A stretch of 64,000 bases of DNA from NCBI RefSeq assembly GCF_002119725.1, contig NZ_CP021109.1, forward strand, positions 558,001 through 622,000, in the 5' to 3' direction. Below are positions 52,098 to 61,605 of the stretch, in pieces (positions within the stretch are counted from its first letter, which is position 1; each line of letters opens with the position of its first letter). The notes below the pieces were generated by a model. It did not search any database. It was not told the DNA's origin and saw nothing but the letters and a program-made list of their open reading frames with translations. A program made the position numbers and the translations under genes. Source of the DNA: Bordetella genomosp. 9 (GTDB lineage: Bacteria > Pseudomonadota > Gammaproteobacteria > Burkholderiales > Burkholderiaceae_B).

Positions 52098-53045
52098 CTA
52101 AGCGTTGGCGTGGTTGTCGGGACCGGAGCCAACTTCATCGCGCATGGCCTGTATGAAATCCACCAGCGCCGAATGGCTATCTTCCTTGCGCCAGACCGTC
52201 CCCACCGGCCCGAAGCTGAAGCTGAGCGGCAACCTTTGTACGGCGCCAAGATCTTGCAGCCGCGTCGCCATGGTTCCCGAACACACCGAGACGTAGTCCG
52301 TGCTGCGCAGGACGATCAGGGCCGTCATCACCGATGCGGTTTCCACCGCGGGCCGCAGCCCCGCGCCTCCCTGTTCCAATAGCTTGGCGTCCAACTGCAT
52401 GCGCATCAAGGTGTTCGGTGGCGGCATGATCCACGCGTATTCCAGCAGGTCGGACCACGTTATTCCGGATTGCCCGGCAAGCGGATGCCCAGGGCCTGTA
52501 ATCACCGCCACGTCGTCATCGAACAGAATCTCGTGAACGAGGTCCGGGCGGTACGTGCGCGCGTCGATGGAGCCGACGATCAGGTCCAGCTCGCGCTTTT
52601 CCAGGCCTTCCAGCAAGTCGTCCAGCTTGCCCTCGGACATCCGTATCGAGACGTTGGGGTTGCGGATCTGAAAGGCGCAGATCGCGGCCGGCACCAGGTG
52701 AGCGACGCCGGCGGTGACGCTGCCGATGTGCAGCCTGGCCGACGCGCCTTGCTGTATGGAACTGAATTCGTCGTGGGTGCGGTTCAGGTCTCCCAACACC
52801 CGGATGGCGAGCCGGCGCAAGGCCTCGCCCGCGGCGGTGAGCTGCAGCTGACGGCCACGCACGACGAGCCGGGTGCCCGCGATGCCTTCCAGATCGGTCA
52901 GCCAATGCGAGACCGCGGATTGCGTCATGTGCATGCGGGCCGCGGCCTCGGACAACGTGCGCGAGCTGTTCAGAATCAGGAATCCTTCCAGGTGCCGCAT
53001 CTTGAGCCGGCGGATCCAGCTCCGTACCGCTGCAGCTTCAGTCAT
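52098..53045 (-). CDS. LysR-family transcriptional regulator
   Basis: 315 residues from the ATG at 53045 (MTEAAAVRSWIRRLKMRHLEGF). HTH: 'TLSEAAARMHMTQSAVSHWLTDLE' (read as SEAAARMHMTQSAVSHWL) and 'GTRLVVRGRQLQLTAAGEAL'. The effector domain includes 'ARLHIGSVTAGVAHLVP' and 'DLIVGSIDARTY', with the H-x-L-x-G-Q segment 'GHPLAGQSGITWSDL' of GbpR/CbbR-like proteins. Divergent from the Bug-gamma-glutamyltransferase pair, which it probably controls. Confidence 0.92.
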   Translation of the reverse strand: MTEAAAVRSWIRRLKMRHLEGFLILNSSRTLSEAAARMHMTQSAVSHWLTDLEGIAGTRLVVRGRQLQLTAAGEALRRLAIRVLGDLNRTHDEFSSIQQGASARLHIGSVTAGVAHLVPAAICAFQIRNPNVSIRMSEGKLDDLLEGLEKRELDLIVGSIDARTYRPDLVHEILFDDDVAVITGPGHPLAGQSGITWSDLLEYAWIMPPPNTLMRMQLDAKLLEQGGAGLRPAVETASVMTALIVLRSTDYVSVCSGTMATRLQDLGAVQRLPLSFSFGPVGTVWRKEDSHSALVDFIQAMRDEVGSGPDNHANA

Positions 53046-53167
53046 GAATATTTCCTCATACAAGCGTGTCCGGATTTCACTAGCCAGCACACGGCCGATT
53101 TCCCAATAATCCCCTGCCGATCGGCATAGAACAGTTGGATGGTACTTCCAGGCAGGGGAACTCAAGA

Positions 53168-54142
53168 ATGAAGATTTATTCAAAGATCAGCGCCCTGATC
53201 GGCGCCGCGGCCTTGGCCACGGCGACGCTGGCGCATGCGGACAACTGGCCGGCGCGGCCGCTGAAGCTGATCGTGTCGCAGGGCGCGGGCGGCAGCACGG
53301 ACACGATCGCCCGGACTTGGGCCGAACACGTGGGACGGACCATCGGCCAGCCCATCGTGGTGGAAAACCGGCCGGGCGCGGGCGGCATCATCGCCGCGCA
53401 GGCGACGCTGGCCCAGCCCGCCGACGGCTATACGCTCTTCATGGCGGGCGTATCGCAAATGGTGTTGAACAAGTTCGTCTACAAACCGTTGGCGTACGAC
53501 CCGGACAAGGATTTCGTCGGGGTCGCGACGCTCAGCGTCGTGCCTTTCGTGCTGGTCGCCAATCCCGCGACGGGTTTCAAGTCGTTCGACGATCTGAAGA
53601 AGGCGGCGTTGGCCCGGCCGGATCATTTGAACTTCGCGTCATCGGGCCGGGGCAACTCCACGCACCTGGTTGTGGAGCTGCTGCAGAAGCAGACCGGCAT
53701 ACGCATGTCGCATATTCCCTACCGCGGCGAGACGGATGGGGTGGTGGCGACGGCGTCGGGAAGCACCGACGTCATGGCGCCGACGCTGAGCACGGCGCTG
53801 CCTTTGATCAAGAGCGGCAAGCTCGTGCCCCTGCTGCTGCTTTCCAAGCAACGCAATCCGGATCTGCCGGACGTGCCGACGGCGAAGGAGCTCGGCATGG
53901 ACGGTTTCGACGATATCGGCTGGGCGGGCATCGCCGCCAAGACCGGGACGCCGCCCGAAGTGCTGGAAAAGCTGCATGCCGCGACCAACGCCTTTCTGGA
54001 CGACCCTGCCACGGCGGCGAAATTCCAATCCATGCAGACCCAGATCCTGAAGACCGGTCAGGAAGCGCTCATGCGCTACACCGCCCGCGACACAATCAAG
54101 TGGCGCGATGCCATCGGCAACCTGGAATTGAGCCCGAACTGA
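53168..54142 (+). CDS. Bug-family TTT substrate-binding protein
   Basis: 324 residues from the ATG at 53168 (MKIYSKISALIGAAALA). Signal peptide ending 'TLAHA'. 'NWPARPLKLIVSQGAGGSTDTIAR' (split), 'IVVENRPGAGGIIAAQ', 'ADGYTLFMAG' and 'MSHIPYRGETDGVVATASGSTDVM' (split). Partner of the gamma-glutamyltransferase-like gene that starts two bases after its stop. No membrane TTT subunits nearby. Confidence 0.93.
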   Translation: MKIYSKISALIGAAALATATLAHADNWPARPLKLIVSQGAGGSTDTIARTWAEHVGRTIGQPIVVENRPGAGGIIAAQATLAQPADGYTLFMAGVSQMVLNKFVYKPLAYDPDKDFVGVATLSVVPFVLVANPATGFKSFDDLKKAALARPDHLNFASSGRGNSTHLVVELLQKQTGIRMSHIPYRGETDGVVATASGSTDVMAPTLSTALPLIKSGKLVPLLLLSKQRNPDLPDVPTAKELGMDGFDDIGWAGIAAKTGTPPEVLEKLHAATNAFLDDPATAAKFQSMQTQILKTGQEALMRYTARDTIKWRDAIGNLELSPN

Positions 54143-54143
54143 T

Positions 54144-55769
54144 ATGAGCCGAAAAGCAATGGTGGTGTGCCCGCAGCCGGAGGCGGCCGAGTCGGGCATC
54201 GAGATCCTGCAGGCGGGCGGCAATGCCGTCGATGCCGCCGTGGCTTGCGCGCTGGCGCAGACGGTGGTGGACCCCTTGATGTGCGGCATCGCGGGATTCG
54301 GCACGGGCGCCGTTTACATGGCGGGCAAGGGCGTTCATGAATACATCGACTTTCATGCCCCGGCGCCCGCCGCGGCAAAGCCCGATATGTGGGCACACCT
54401 GCTGGAGGGCGAGGCGCGCGACGGCTTCGGCTTCAGTATCAAGGGCCGCCTGAACGACATCGGCCCGCAATCGATTGCGGTGCCTGGCACGCTGCGCGGA
54501 CTGGAAGCCATGCATCGGGCCCACGGCCGGCTGCCCTGGCGCGATGTGGTGGAGCCGGCCATCGCCTGGGCTCGCGACGGTTTTTTCGTGCGCCCGGCAA
54601 TGTATGCGTTCTGGATCGACGAGCCGCACATGGGCCGCGCCAGCAACCGCGAACGCCTGGCGTGGTGCGAGGATGGCCGCCGCCTGTACTGCCGTGCGGA
54701 CGGCTCCCCGAAGACGATCGGAACGCCGCTGACCAATCCGGATTACGCCGAAACGCTGCGCATGATCGCGGCGGAAGGCGCGGACGCGTTTTATGTCGGC
54801 GCCCTGGCGGACCGGATGCTCGAGTTTCTGTCGGCCCAGGGCGCGCTGATCTCGCGCGAGGACCTGGCCGCATACCAGCCCGCGCGCAATGCGCCGCTGT
54901 CCGGGACGTATCGGGACCGGCGCATCACCACCAACCAGCCGCCCGGCGGCGGCGCAATGCTTATCGAAATGCTCAACATCCTGGAGCATTTCGATCTGGC
55001 CGGTCTGGGACACAACAGTCCTGAATACATCCGGGTGGTGTGCGAAGCCATGAAGCGCGCGACCGCCGACAAGGATCGCTATATCGGCGATCCGAAGTTC
55101 GTCGATGTCCCGCTGGACCGCTTGCTTTCCAAGGACTATGCGAGCCAGGCCGCCGCGGCCATCCGCGCGGGCGAAAAGGTGCGGATCGAACGCGTCGATA
55201 GCGCCGTAGTCGTTCCTCGCGATACGACGCATCTGTCGGTGGTGGACGGCGATGGCAATTGCGTGTCGCTGACCCATTCGCTGGCCATGCCATCCGGCGT
55301 TATCGCGCCCGGATTGGGGTTCATGTTCAATGGCTGCATGGGAGTCTTCGACCCTCGTCCGGGGCGGGCAGGGAGCATCGCGCCGGGCAAAAGCCGGTTC
55401 ACGTCATCGTGTCCGACCATCGTTTTCCGCAACGGCGAACCGGAGATCGTACTGGGAGCGCCGGGCGGCACGCAGATCGCCATGGGCGTGCTGCAGAGCC
55501 TGTTGAATGTCATCGATTTCGGCCACCCGATGCAGACGGCCGTGTCCTTGCCGCGGTTCTCGGCCACCAGCAATGCGATCGATATCTGCAATCGCATTCC
55601 GCGCGCGGTGGAGCGCGCGCTGGCGGGACAGGGGTATGAGGTCATCCGCAATCCCTTTGGCTACACCATCGCGTGGGTGCACGCGATACGGATGGCCGAT
55701 GGGCAGTTGCAAGGCGGCGCGGATCCGGGGCGGGATGGCGTTGCCTACGAGACTGTGGTGGCCGGATAA
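54144..55769 (+). CDS. Gamma-glutamyltransferase-family protein
   Basis: 541 residues. Large-subunit start 'PEAAESGIEILQAGGNAVDAAVA' (split) and 'GGFGxG'-like 'MCGIAGFGTGAVYM'. The autoprocessing site is kept: 'DTTHLSVVDGDGNCVSLTHSL' (split), where the second Thr would become the nucleophile of the small subunit. 'NQPPGGGAMLIEMLNILE' and 'APGGTQIAMGVLQSLLNVIDFG' (split) also match. No signal peptide is evident, unlike periplasmic E. coli Ggt, so a cytosolic amidase or Ntn-hydrolase role on the Bug-imported compound is possible. Confidence 0.9.
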   Translation: MSRKAMVVCPQPEAAESGIEILQAGGNAVDAAVACALAQTVVDPLMCGIAGFGTGAVYMAGKGVHEYIDFHAPAPAAAKPDMWAHLLEGEARDGFGFSIKGRLNDIGPQSIAVPGTLRGLEAMHRAHGRLPWRDVVEPAIAWARDGFFVRPAMYAFWIDEPHMGRASNRERLAWCEDGRRLYCRADGSPKTIGTPLTNPDYAETLRMIAAEGADAFYVGALADRMLEFLSAQGALISREDLAAYQPARNAPLSGTYRDRRITTNQPPGGGAMLIEMLNILEHFDLAGLGHNSPEYIRVVCEAMKRATADKDRYIGDPKFVDVPLDRLLSKDYASQAAAAIRAGEKVRIERVDSAVVVPRDTTHLSVVDGDGNCVSLTHSLAMPSGVIAPGLGFMFNGCMGVFDPRPGRAGSIAPGKSRFTSSCPTIVFRNGEPEIVLGAPGGTQIAMGVLQSLLNVIDFGHPMQTAVSLPRFSATSNAIDICNRIPRAVERALAGQGYEVIRNPFGYTIAWVHAIRMADGQLQGGADPGRDGVAYETVVAG

Positions 55770-55817
55770 GCCGCTGCGAGCGGCTGCGGCATGGCGCGGG
55801 GAAATGCACGCATGGCC

Positions 55818-56567
55818 CTAGCGCGCTTGCCCTTGCCGCATTCCGATCATCGCGCGTGACAGGCGGCTTGCGGCAGCCAGGATATGTTCCTTGTGCCCCA
55901 GCAGCACTTCTTCGTTCAGGCGCGATAAAGGGCCGGAAATACACACCGCGCCGACCAGGCTCCAATTGATTCCGTAGACGGGCGCGGAGATGCTCGATAC
56001 CTCTGCGTCGCGCTCGCCCAGCGAGATCATGTAGCCGGCGCGGCGTATCGACTCGTACGGTTCGTCGGGTTCGCCGGAGAAGGCAAGCAGCACGCGTCCC
56101 GGGCTGCCCAGGTTCAGCGGCAGCGCCGCGCCGACCCGGACATGATGGCGTATGGACCGGGGCCCTTCCACCCGCGCAACGCAGATCCGCTGATTGCCTT
56201 CGCGGACATAGAACGTGGCGCTTTCGCCGGTGACCTCGGATAGTTCGCGCAGCACCGGCTGCACGACTTCGACCACATTGAACGTGGCCTGATAACAGGC
56301 GCCCAGCCAGCCGGCCGCGCGGGCCAGCCGCCACGTGCCATCCGGCCGCTGCGCGAGGTAATCGTCCATCGCCAGTGTGCGCGCCAGGCGCAGCACCGTG
56401 GACCGATGGCATCCGGTGCGGCGGCTCAATTCCGCCAGCGAAAGATACGCGTCCTCCACGCCAAAGGCCTCAAGGATCCGCATGGCGCGCCGGACGGCTA
56501 CGACGCCTTCTTCGCCCGCCGTATCGTCCCCGCTTTCTCCGGCCGATTGCTTCATTGTGCGATACAT
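55818..56567 (-). CDS. IclR-family transcriptional regulator
   Basis: 249 residues from the ATG at 56567 (MYRTMKQ); ATGs at 56606 and 56555 are alternatives, as no ribosome-binding site decides. HTH: 'LSLAELSRRTGCHRSTVLRLARTL' (read as LAELSRRTGCHRSTVLRL). The effector domain has 'ATFYVREGNQRICVARVEGPRSIRHHVRVGAALPLNLGSPGRVLLAF' (read as RICVARVEGP and LNLGSPGRVLLAF) and 'ISAPVYGINWSLVGAVCISGP' (split). Divergent from the seven-gene Bug/RraA/cyclase run. Confidence 0.92.
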   Translation of the reverse strand: MYRTMKQSAGESGDDTAGEEGVVAVRRAMRILEAFGVEDAYLSLAELSRRTGCHRSTVLRLARTLAMDDYLAQRPDGTWRLARAAGWLGACYQATFNVVEVVQPVLRELSEVTGESATFYVREGNQRICVARVEGPRSIRHHVRVGAALPLNLGSPGRVLLAFSGEPDEPYESIRRAGYMISLGERDAEVSSISAPVYGINWSLVGAVCISGPLSRLNEEVLLGHKEHILAAASRLSRAMIGMRQGQAR

Positions 56568-56648
56568 GTCTCGTTGTACGAAATGCCATTGTAATAGGCG
56601 GAACACCTGCCCACAATGCGCATCTCATAAAAAACATCGGAGACAGTC

Positions 56649-57620
56649 ATGCGATTCCTGCGCCATGCGTTCGCCGCCCTCCTTGCCGGCGTCTGCGCCC
56701 TGCAAGCCGCCGCGGCCCACGCCTATCCCGACAAGCCCATTCGCCTGATCGTGCCGTTTCCGCCCGGTGGCGGGACCGATGCGCTGGCCCGGCAGGTGGC
56801 CAACGAGATGGCGGCCAGGAATGGATGGACGTTCGTCATCGAGAACCGCCCGGGCGCGGGCGGGAACCTGGGCGTGGACCAGGCGGCCAAGGCAAAGCCG
56901 GACGGCTACACGCTGGTGATCGGGCAGACGAGCAACCTGGCGATCAACCCGACCCTCTACGCCAAACTGCCCTACGACCCCGAAAAAGACCTGACGCCTA
57001 TCGGCATGGTGGCGGAGGCGCCGCTGGTACTGGCAGTGGCGGCAAACGCGCCGTACAAAACGCTGGCCGACGTCGTCGCGGCATCCAAGGCCAAACCCGG
57101 CTCCATCGACGTCGCGACGTCGGGCAACGGCACGGTGGCCCACCTGGCGACGGAGATGTTCCAGAAGGCTGCCGGTATCCGGTTGACCCACGTTCCCTAC
57201 AAGGGCGCGGCGCAGGGCGCTACCGACCTGATCGGCGGCCAGATCGACATGTACATGTCTTCCGTGCCGACGCTCATCGGTCATATCCGCAATGGGGCGA
57301 TGCGGGCGCTGGCAGTTACCTCGCTCAAGCGCAGCGAGGACCTGCCTGACGTGCCGACCTTCGCGGAATCCGGCTTCAAGGATTTCGATGCCGTGACGTG
57401 GTTCGGATTGGCGGGGCCCTCGGGCCTGCCGGCGGACGTGGTGCGCACGCTCAACCACGCGCTGACCGCAGCCCTGGACGCGCCCTCCACCCGCAAGCTT
57501 TTCCAGGCGCAGGGCGCCGAGGTCCGCAGCAGCACCCCCGAAGCGTTCGCGAAGCTGATCCATGACGATCGCGTCCGCTGGGGCGAGATCGTCAAGGCTT
57601 CCGGCGCGCGCATCGATTGA
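56649..57620 (+). CDS. Bug-family TTT substrate-binding protein
   Basis: 323 residues with a signal peptide ending 'AAAAHA'. 'YPDKPIRLIVPFPPGGGTDALAR' (split), 'FVIENRPGAGGNLGVDQAAKA' (split), 'VPYKGAAQGATDLIGGQIDMYM' (split), 'VPTFAESGFKDFDAV'. First gene after the IclR-controlled divergent promoter; the RraA-like gene follows after 92 bp. Confidence 0.93.
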   Translation: MRFLRHAFAALLAGVCALQAAAAHAYPDKPIRLIVPFPPGGGTDALARQVANEMAARNGWTFVIENRPGAGGNLGVDQAAKAKPDGYTLVIGQTSNLAINPTLYAKLPYDPEKDLTPIGMVAEAPLVLAVAANAPYKTLADVVAASKAKPGSIDVATSGNGTVAHLATEMFQKAAGIRLTHVPYKGAAQGATDLIGGQIDMYMSSVPTLIGHIRNGAMRALAVTSLKRSEDLPDVPTFAESGFKDFDAVTWFGLAGPSGLPADVVRTLNHALTAALDAPSTRKLFQAQGAEVRSSTPEAFAKLIHDDRVRWGEIVKASGARID

Positions 57621-57712
57621 TGCGGATGGCCCGCGGCCCGCAGCGTATTTCCAAGCGCGTCACGGCGGCCCATCGCGCCGCCCCGCACGTTTTTCCGCAA
57701 ACAAGGAACACC

Positions 57713-58396
57713 ATGAGCAGCTCAGATATCGTCAAGGACTTTCCCCGCGTGTCTCCGCAGGTCGTCGCGCAGGCCGCACGTTTCCAGCCCGCCATCCTGG
57801 CCGACGTGGCCGGGCGCCGCGGCGCGATGCACGGCCGCATCCGGCCGTTGCATGCCTCGATGAAGCTGGCGGGTCCCGCGTTCACCGTGGAAGTCCGCCC
57901 CGGCGACAACCTGATGATCCATGCGGCCATCTCGCTTGCGCGCCCTGGCGATGTGTTGATCATCGACGGCAAAGGCGATCTCAGTTCGGCGCTGATGGGC
58001 ACCATCATGATGACGGCGTGCAAACAACTGGGCCTGGCGGGCGTCGTCATTGACGGCGCGGCGCGGGACAGCCTTGAGATCATGGAAATGGACTATCCGG
58101 TGTTCGCGGCCGGGACCAACCCCAACGGTCCGACCAAAAACATTGGCGGGCGTATCGGCCATCCGATCACGGTCGGGGGCATAACGGTGCATCCCGGCGA
58201 CTTCGTGATTGGGGACAACGACGGCGTGGTCGTCGTCGAGCGCGACAAGATCGAAGGCCTGCTGCCCGCCGCCGAGAAAAAGGTCAAGGACGAAGCAGCG
58301 CGCATTGCCGCCATCAAAAGCGGCGATACCGCGGCAAAGTGGCTCGTGTCGGCCCTGCGCACGGCCGGCGTCCTGAAAGAAGGGGAGTCGCTTTGA
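57713..58396 (+). CDS. RraA-like protein / 4-carboxy-4-hydroxy-2-oxoadipate aldolase-type enzyme
   Basis: 227 residues from the ATG at 57713 (MSSSDIVKDFPRV). 'AILADVAGRRGAMHGRIRPL', 'GPAFTVEVRPGDNLMIHAAI' (split), 'DVLIIDGKGDLSSALMG', 'GLAGVVIDGAARDSLEI' and 'VHPGDFVIGDNDGVVVV' with the conserved G-D-x-D-G-V. The D/R pattern matches the HMG/CHA class II pyruvate aldolases as well as the RNase E regulator RraA. In a catabolic operon the aldolase role is likelier. Confidence 0.9.
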   Translation: MSSSDIVKDFPRVSPQVVAQAARFQPAILADVAGRRGAMHGRIRPLHASMKLAGPAFTVEVRPGDNLMIHAAISLARPGDVLIIDGKGDLSSALMGTIMMTACKQLGLAGVVIDGAARDSLEIMEMDYPVFAAGTNPNGPTKNIGGRIGHPITVGGITVHPGDFVIGDNDGVVVVERDKIEGLLPAAEKKVKDEAARIAAIKSGDTAAKWLVSALRTAGVLKEGESL

Positions 58397-59349
58397 ACGC
58401 GCCAGCCCATACGCGCAGCGGCCGCCCGGCGGTGCTTGTGACGGCCGCCGACCTGGCGCCGCAGGCGCTGGCCCTGCTCGCCGACTATGACGTCGTGTAC
58501 GCCGGCAAAACCCCGGCCGAGGAAGACATCGTTGCGCTGTGCCGCGCGCACGATCCGGTCGCCATCATCGTGCGCTACAGCAAGGTAGGGGCGGCGGCCA
58601 TGGACGCCGCGCCGTCTCTCAAAGTGATCTCCAAGCATGGCAGCGGCACGGATACCATCGACAAGCAGGCCGCGCAGGCGCGCGGCATCGCGGTGGTGGC
58701 GGCCGCCGGGGCCAATGCGGCGGCGGTGGCCGAGCAGGCCATGGCGCTGCTGCTGGCCTGCGCCAAATCGGTGGTGGCGCTGGATGCAAGAATGCATGCC
58801 GGCCATTGGGACAAGGCGACGCACAAGAGCGCCGAGCTCGCCGGCAAGACGCTCGGTCTGATCGGCCTGGGCGCCATCGGCCGCCGGATGGCCCGGATCG
58901 CGGCCAGCATGGAGATGCGCGTTATCGGTTTCGACCCCTATGCGCGCGAGCTGCCGGAGACCATCGAAAGCGTGGACCTGGACGCGATCTGGCGCGAGTC
59001 CGACGCGATATCTCTGCATTGCCCGCTGACCACGGACAACCGGGGCCTGTTGAATCGCGACACGCTGGCGCGATGCAGGCGCGGCGTCATTGTGGTGAAC
59101 ACGGCGCGTGGCGGACTGATCGACGAAGATGCGCTGCTGCAGGCCGTGCGCGACGGCCAGGTGGGCGCGGCAGGACTGGACAGTTTTGCCGTGGAGCCGA
59201 TGCGCGCCGGCCATCCGTTCCAGTCGCAGCCCAACATCATCCTGAGCCCGCACATCGGGGGCGTTACGCGCGAGGCGTACGTCAAGATGGGCGTGGCCGC
59301 CGCGGAGAACGCCCTGGCGGTGCTGCGGCAGGCCGCGGTTCATCCGTGA
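58393..59349 (+). CDS. D-isomer-specific 2-hydroxyacid dehydrogenase
   Basis: 318 residues from a TTG at 58393 that overlaps the RraA-like stop (TTGA), with AAGGGGAG upstream. The Rossmann motif is 'LGLIGLGAIGRRMARIA' and 'VISKHGSGTDTID' precedes it. Catalytic Arg is in 'VNTARGGLIDEDAL', Glu near 'LDSFAVEP', and His in 'LSPHIGGVT'. It reduces a 2-oxoacid or oxidises a D-hydroxyacid, and probably acts on the product of the neighbouring aldolase. Confidence 0.9.
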   Translation: MNAPAHTRSGRPAVLVTAADLAPQALALLADYDVVYAGKTPAEEDIVALCRAHDPVAIIVRYSKVGAAAMDAAPSLKVISKHGSGTDTIDKQAAQARGIAVVAAAGANAAAVAEQAMALLLACAKSVVALDARMHAGHWDKATHKSAELAGKTLGLIGLGAIGRRMARIAASMEMRVIGFDPYARELPETIESVDLDAIWRESDAISLHCPLTTDNRGLLNRDTLARCRRGVIVVNTARGGLIDEDALLQAVRDGQVGAAGLDSFAVEPMRAGHPFQSQPNIILSPHIGGVTREAYVKMGVAAAENALAVLRQAAVHP

Positions 59350-59364
59350 TGGCGGAGTAAACAC

Positions 59365-60435
59365 ATGGCGAAACGATGGAAGCACGCGCCGCCCGGCAGC
59401 TCCTGGGGCGAGTTCGGCGATGACGACCAGCGCGGCCGCATGAACCTGGTCGATCGGGCCAAGGTCCTGCAGGGGATGGCGGAGGTGCGCGAAGGACGGA
59501 CGTTCTGCCTGTCCCTGCCGCTGGACCTGCCGGGCGGCATGGCCCTGAACCCCCGGCGCCTGCCGCCGCGGCGCTATGCGACGCTGCGCGACGGCAAGAG
59601 CGCGGGCGTGCAAGGCTATTGCTGGTCTTATGCCAGCGAGGACCCGGCGCTCACGGATGTGGTTTGCGATGACGTTCTCTTGATGAACACGCAGTATTCC
59701 ACCCAGTGGGACAGCCTGGCCCACATGGGTAGCCGTTTCGATGCGGACGGCGACGGCGTGGCGGAAGCGGTGTTCTACAACGGCTTTCGCGCGGGCGAGC
59801 ATATGCGGGCGGCCGCGGAGGATCCGCGGGCCAGCGAGGACTGGGCGCGTTTTCCGGACCCGCGCGCCGGCGCGCTGGGTATCGAGAATCTTGCGGAACA
59901 TGGCGTACAGGGTCGCGCAGTGCTTATCGACCTGGAGCACCACCTGGGACGAAAACGCCAGGCCGTCGGTTATGACGCCCTGATGCGCATGCTCGACGCC
60001 GACGGCATCGTGGTGGAACCGGGCGATATGGTGTGTCTGCATACCGGCTTCGGCGACACCTTGGTATCCATGCGCGGCAAGCCCGACGTGGCGCATCTGC
60101 ATGCCACCGGTAGCGGCCTGGACGGCCACGATTCGCGGCTGCTGCAGTGGATTGTCGATACGCGGCTGGCCTGCCTGATTGCGGACAATCCCGCCGTGGA
60201 GCTGGTCCAGCCGGTGAAGTTCGGCGAAGCAGGTCAGCCGATGCGAGGTCCGCGTTTGCCTTTGCACGAACACTGCCTGTTCAAGAACGGCATCCATCTG
60301 GGCGAGTTGTGGTGGCTGACGCCGCTGGCGCGCTGGCTTCGCGCGCACGGACGCAGCCGTTTTCTGCTGACCGCGCCCCCGCTGCGCCTGCCAGGCGCCG
60401 TCGGATCGCCCGTTACCCCTATCGCCACCGTTTGA
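59365..60435 (+). CDS. Cyclase-family (kynurenine formamidase-like) protein
   Basis: 356 residues. Starts 'SWGEFGDDDQRGRMNLVD', then 'VREGRTFCLSLPLDLPGG'. The usual metal motif H-x-G-T-H-x-D is replaced by 'TQWDSLAHMGSRFD', which keeps Gln, Asp and His in the order seen in the larger cyclase-family proteins. 'GVQGRAVLIDLEHHLG', 'VEPGDMVCLHTGFGD' and 'PLHEHCLFKNGIHLGELWWL' (split) are further family blocks. It should be a metal-dependent hydrolase of an amide or lactone. Confidence 0.87.
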   Translation: MAKRWKHAPPGSSWGEFGDDDQRGRMNLVDRAKVLQGMAEVREGRTFCLSLPLDLPGGMALNPRRLPPRRYATLRDGKSAGVQGYCWSYASEDPALTDVVCDDVLLMNTQYSTQWDSLAHMGSRFDADGDGVAEAVFYNGFRAGEHMRAAAEDPRASEDWARFPDPRAGALGIENLAEHGVQGRAVLIDLEHHLGRKRQAVGYDALMRMLDADGIVVEPGDMVCLHTGFGDTLVSMRGKPDVAHLHATGSGLDGHDSRLLQWIVDTRLACLIADNPAVELVQPVKFGEAGQPMRGPRLPLHEHCLFKNGIHLGELWWLTPLARWLRAHGRSRFLLTAPPLRLPGAVGSPVTPIATV

Positions 60436-60468
60436 CAAAACACTCTGGTCCTATCCGGAGGAGACGAC

Positions 60469-61428
60469 ATGAAACTCTACCGTGCCTTTCTGGCCGCGGC
60501 CCTGGCGTTCGCGGCCACGGCCGCATGCGCGCAGTATCCCGACCATCCGATCAAAATGGTCGTGCCTTACTCCGCCGGCGGCGCCGCGGATGCGCAGTCG
60601 CGCATCGTCGCCGTCAAATTGAGCGCCCGCCTGGGCCAGCAGGTGATCGTGGAAAACCGGCCCGGCGCCAGCGGCACCATCGGCGCTGCCGCCGTGGCGC
60701 GCGCGCCCGCCGACGGCTATACCTTGCTGTACGACGCCACCGCACACGCGGTGAACCCCGTGCTTTACAAAACACTCGGTTATGACAGCAAGCGCGACTT
60801 CCTGCCCATCTCGCTGGTGAGCCTGACGCCCAATCTGCTGGTCGTGCGGACCGAGTCTCCGTACCGCACGATCGCCGACCTGACGGCGGCGGCCCGCCAG
60901 AAGCCCGGACACATCACCTTCGCCACGCCCGGGCAGGGCACCGCCCAGCACATCGCCGCGGCGCTGTACGCGCAAGGCAACGGGCTGCAGCTCACTCATA
61001 TCCCATACAAGGGCGGCGCCCCCGCGCTGACGGACCTGATGGGCGGGCAGGTCGACATGATGTTCAGCAACATGGCTGCTTCTTCGCCGCTGGTCAAAAG
61101 CGGCAAGCTGCGCGCGCTGGCGGTGAGCGCCCGCGAACGCGTGGCCGGGTTCCCGCAGGTGCCCACGGTTGCGGAGTCCGGTGTGCGCGACTACGCGGTG
61201 TACGAATGGAACGGCGTGTTCGCGCCGGCGGGCACGCCGAAGGATGTCGCCGTCCGCCTGGAGACGGAAATGCGGGCGGTGCTGCAGGATCCGGAGGTGC
61301 GCCGCAGGCTGGAAGAACTCGGCGCGCAACCCATCGGGTCTTCCTCGCAGGATTTTGCGCGTTTCGTGGACGAGGAAATGCAGCGCGCCGAGCAGGTGCT
61401 ATCCGCCTCGGGCATCAAGCAGGAATAG
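60469..61428 (+). CDS. Bug-family TTT substrate-binding protein
   Basis: 319 residues, signal peptide ending 'AACAQ' (possible lipobox-like L-x-x-C is not convincing). 'YPDHPIKMVVPYSAGGAADAQSR' (split), 'IVENRPGASGTIGAAAVARA' (split), 'HIPYKGGAPALTDLMGGQVDMMF' (split) and 'YEWNGVFAPAGTPKDVA'. Very similar in motif wording to the receptor at 62597 and to the one at 49293, suggesting recent duplication. Confidence 0.93.
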   Translation: MKLYRAFLAAALAFAATAACAQYPDHPIKMVVPYSAGGAADAQSRIVAVKLSARLGQQVIVENRPGASGTIGAAAVARAPADGYTLLYDATAHAVNPVLYKTLGYDSKRDFLPISLVSLTPNLLVVRTESPYRTIADLTAAARQKPGHITFATPGQGTAQHIAAALYAQGNGLQLTHIPYKGGAPALTDLMGGQVDMMFSNMAASSPLVKSGKLRALAVSARERVAGFPQVPTVAESGVRDYAVYEWNGVFAPAGTPKDVAVRLETEMRAVLQDPEVRRRLEELGAQPIGSSSQDFARFVDEEMQRAEQVLSASGIKQE

Positions 61429-61605
61429 CCGGCGCGCATCGCGCCGTGAATCGGTATCCGCATCCAACACGCTGCCCGCAGCGGCAGCGGATCGGCCTTC
61501 CTGGGCCGGATGGCGCGCGAGATAAGCAAATACGGCAACCTGGGCCGGCGATCCGGGCCGAAGGCCGAACAGCCCCAAAGGGGCATATGCAAAGGAGGAC
61601 AGGCG

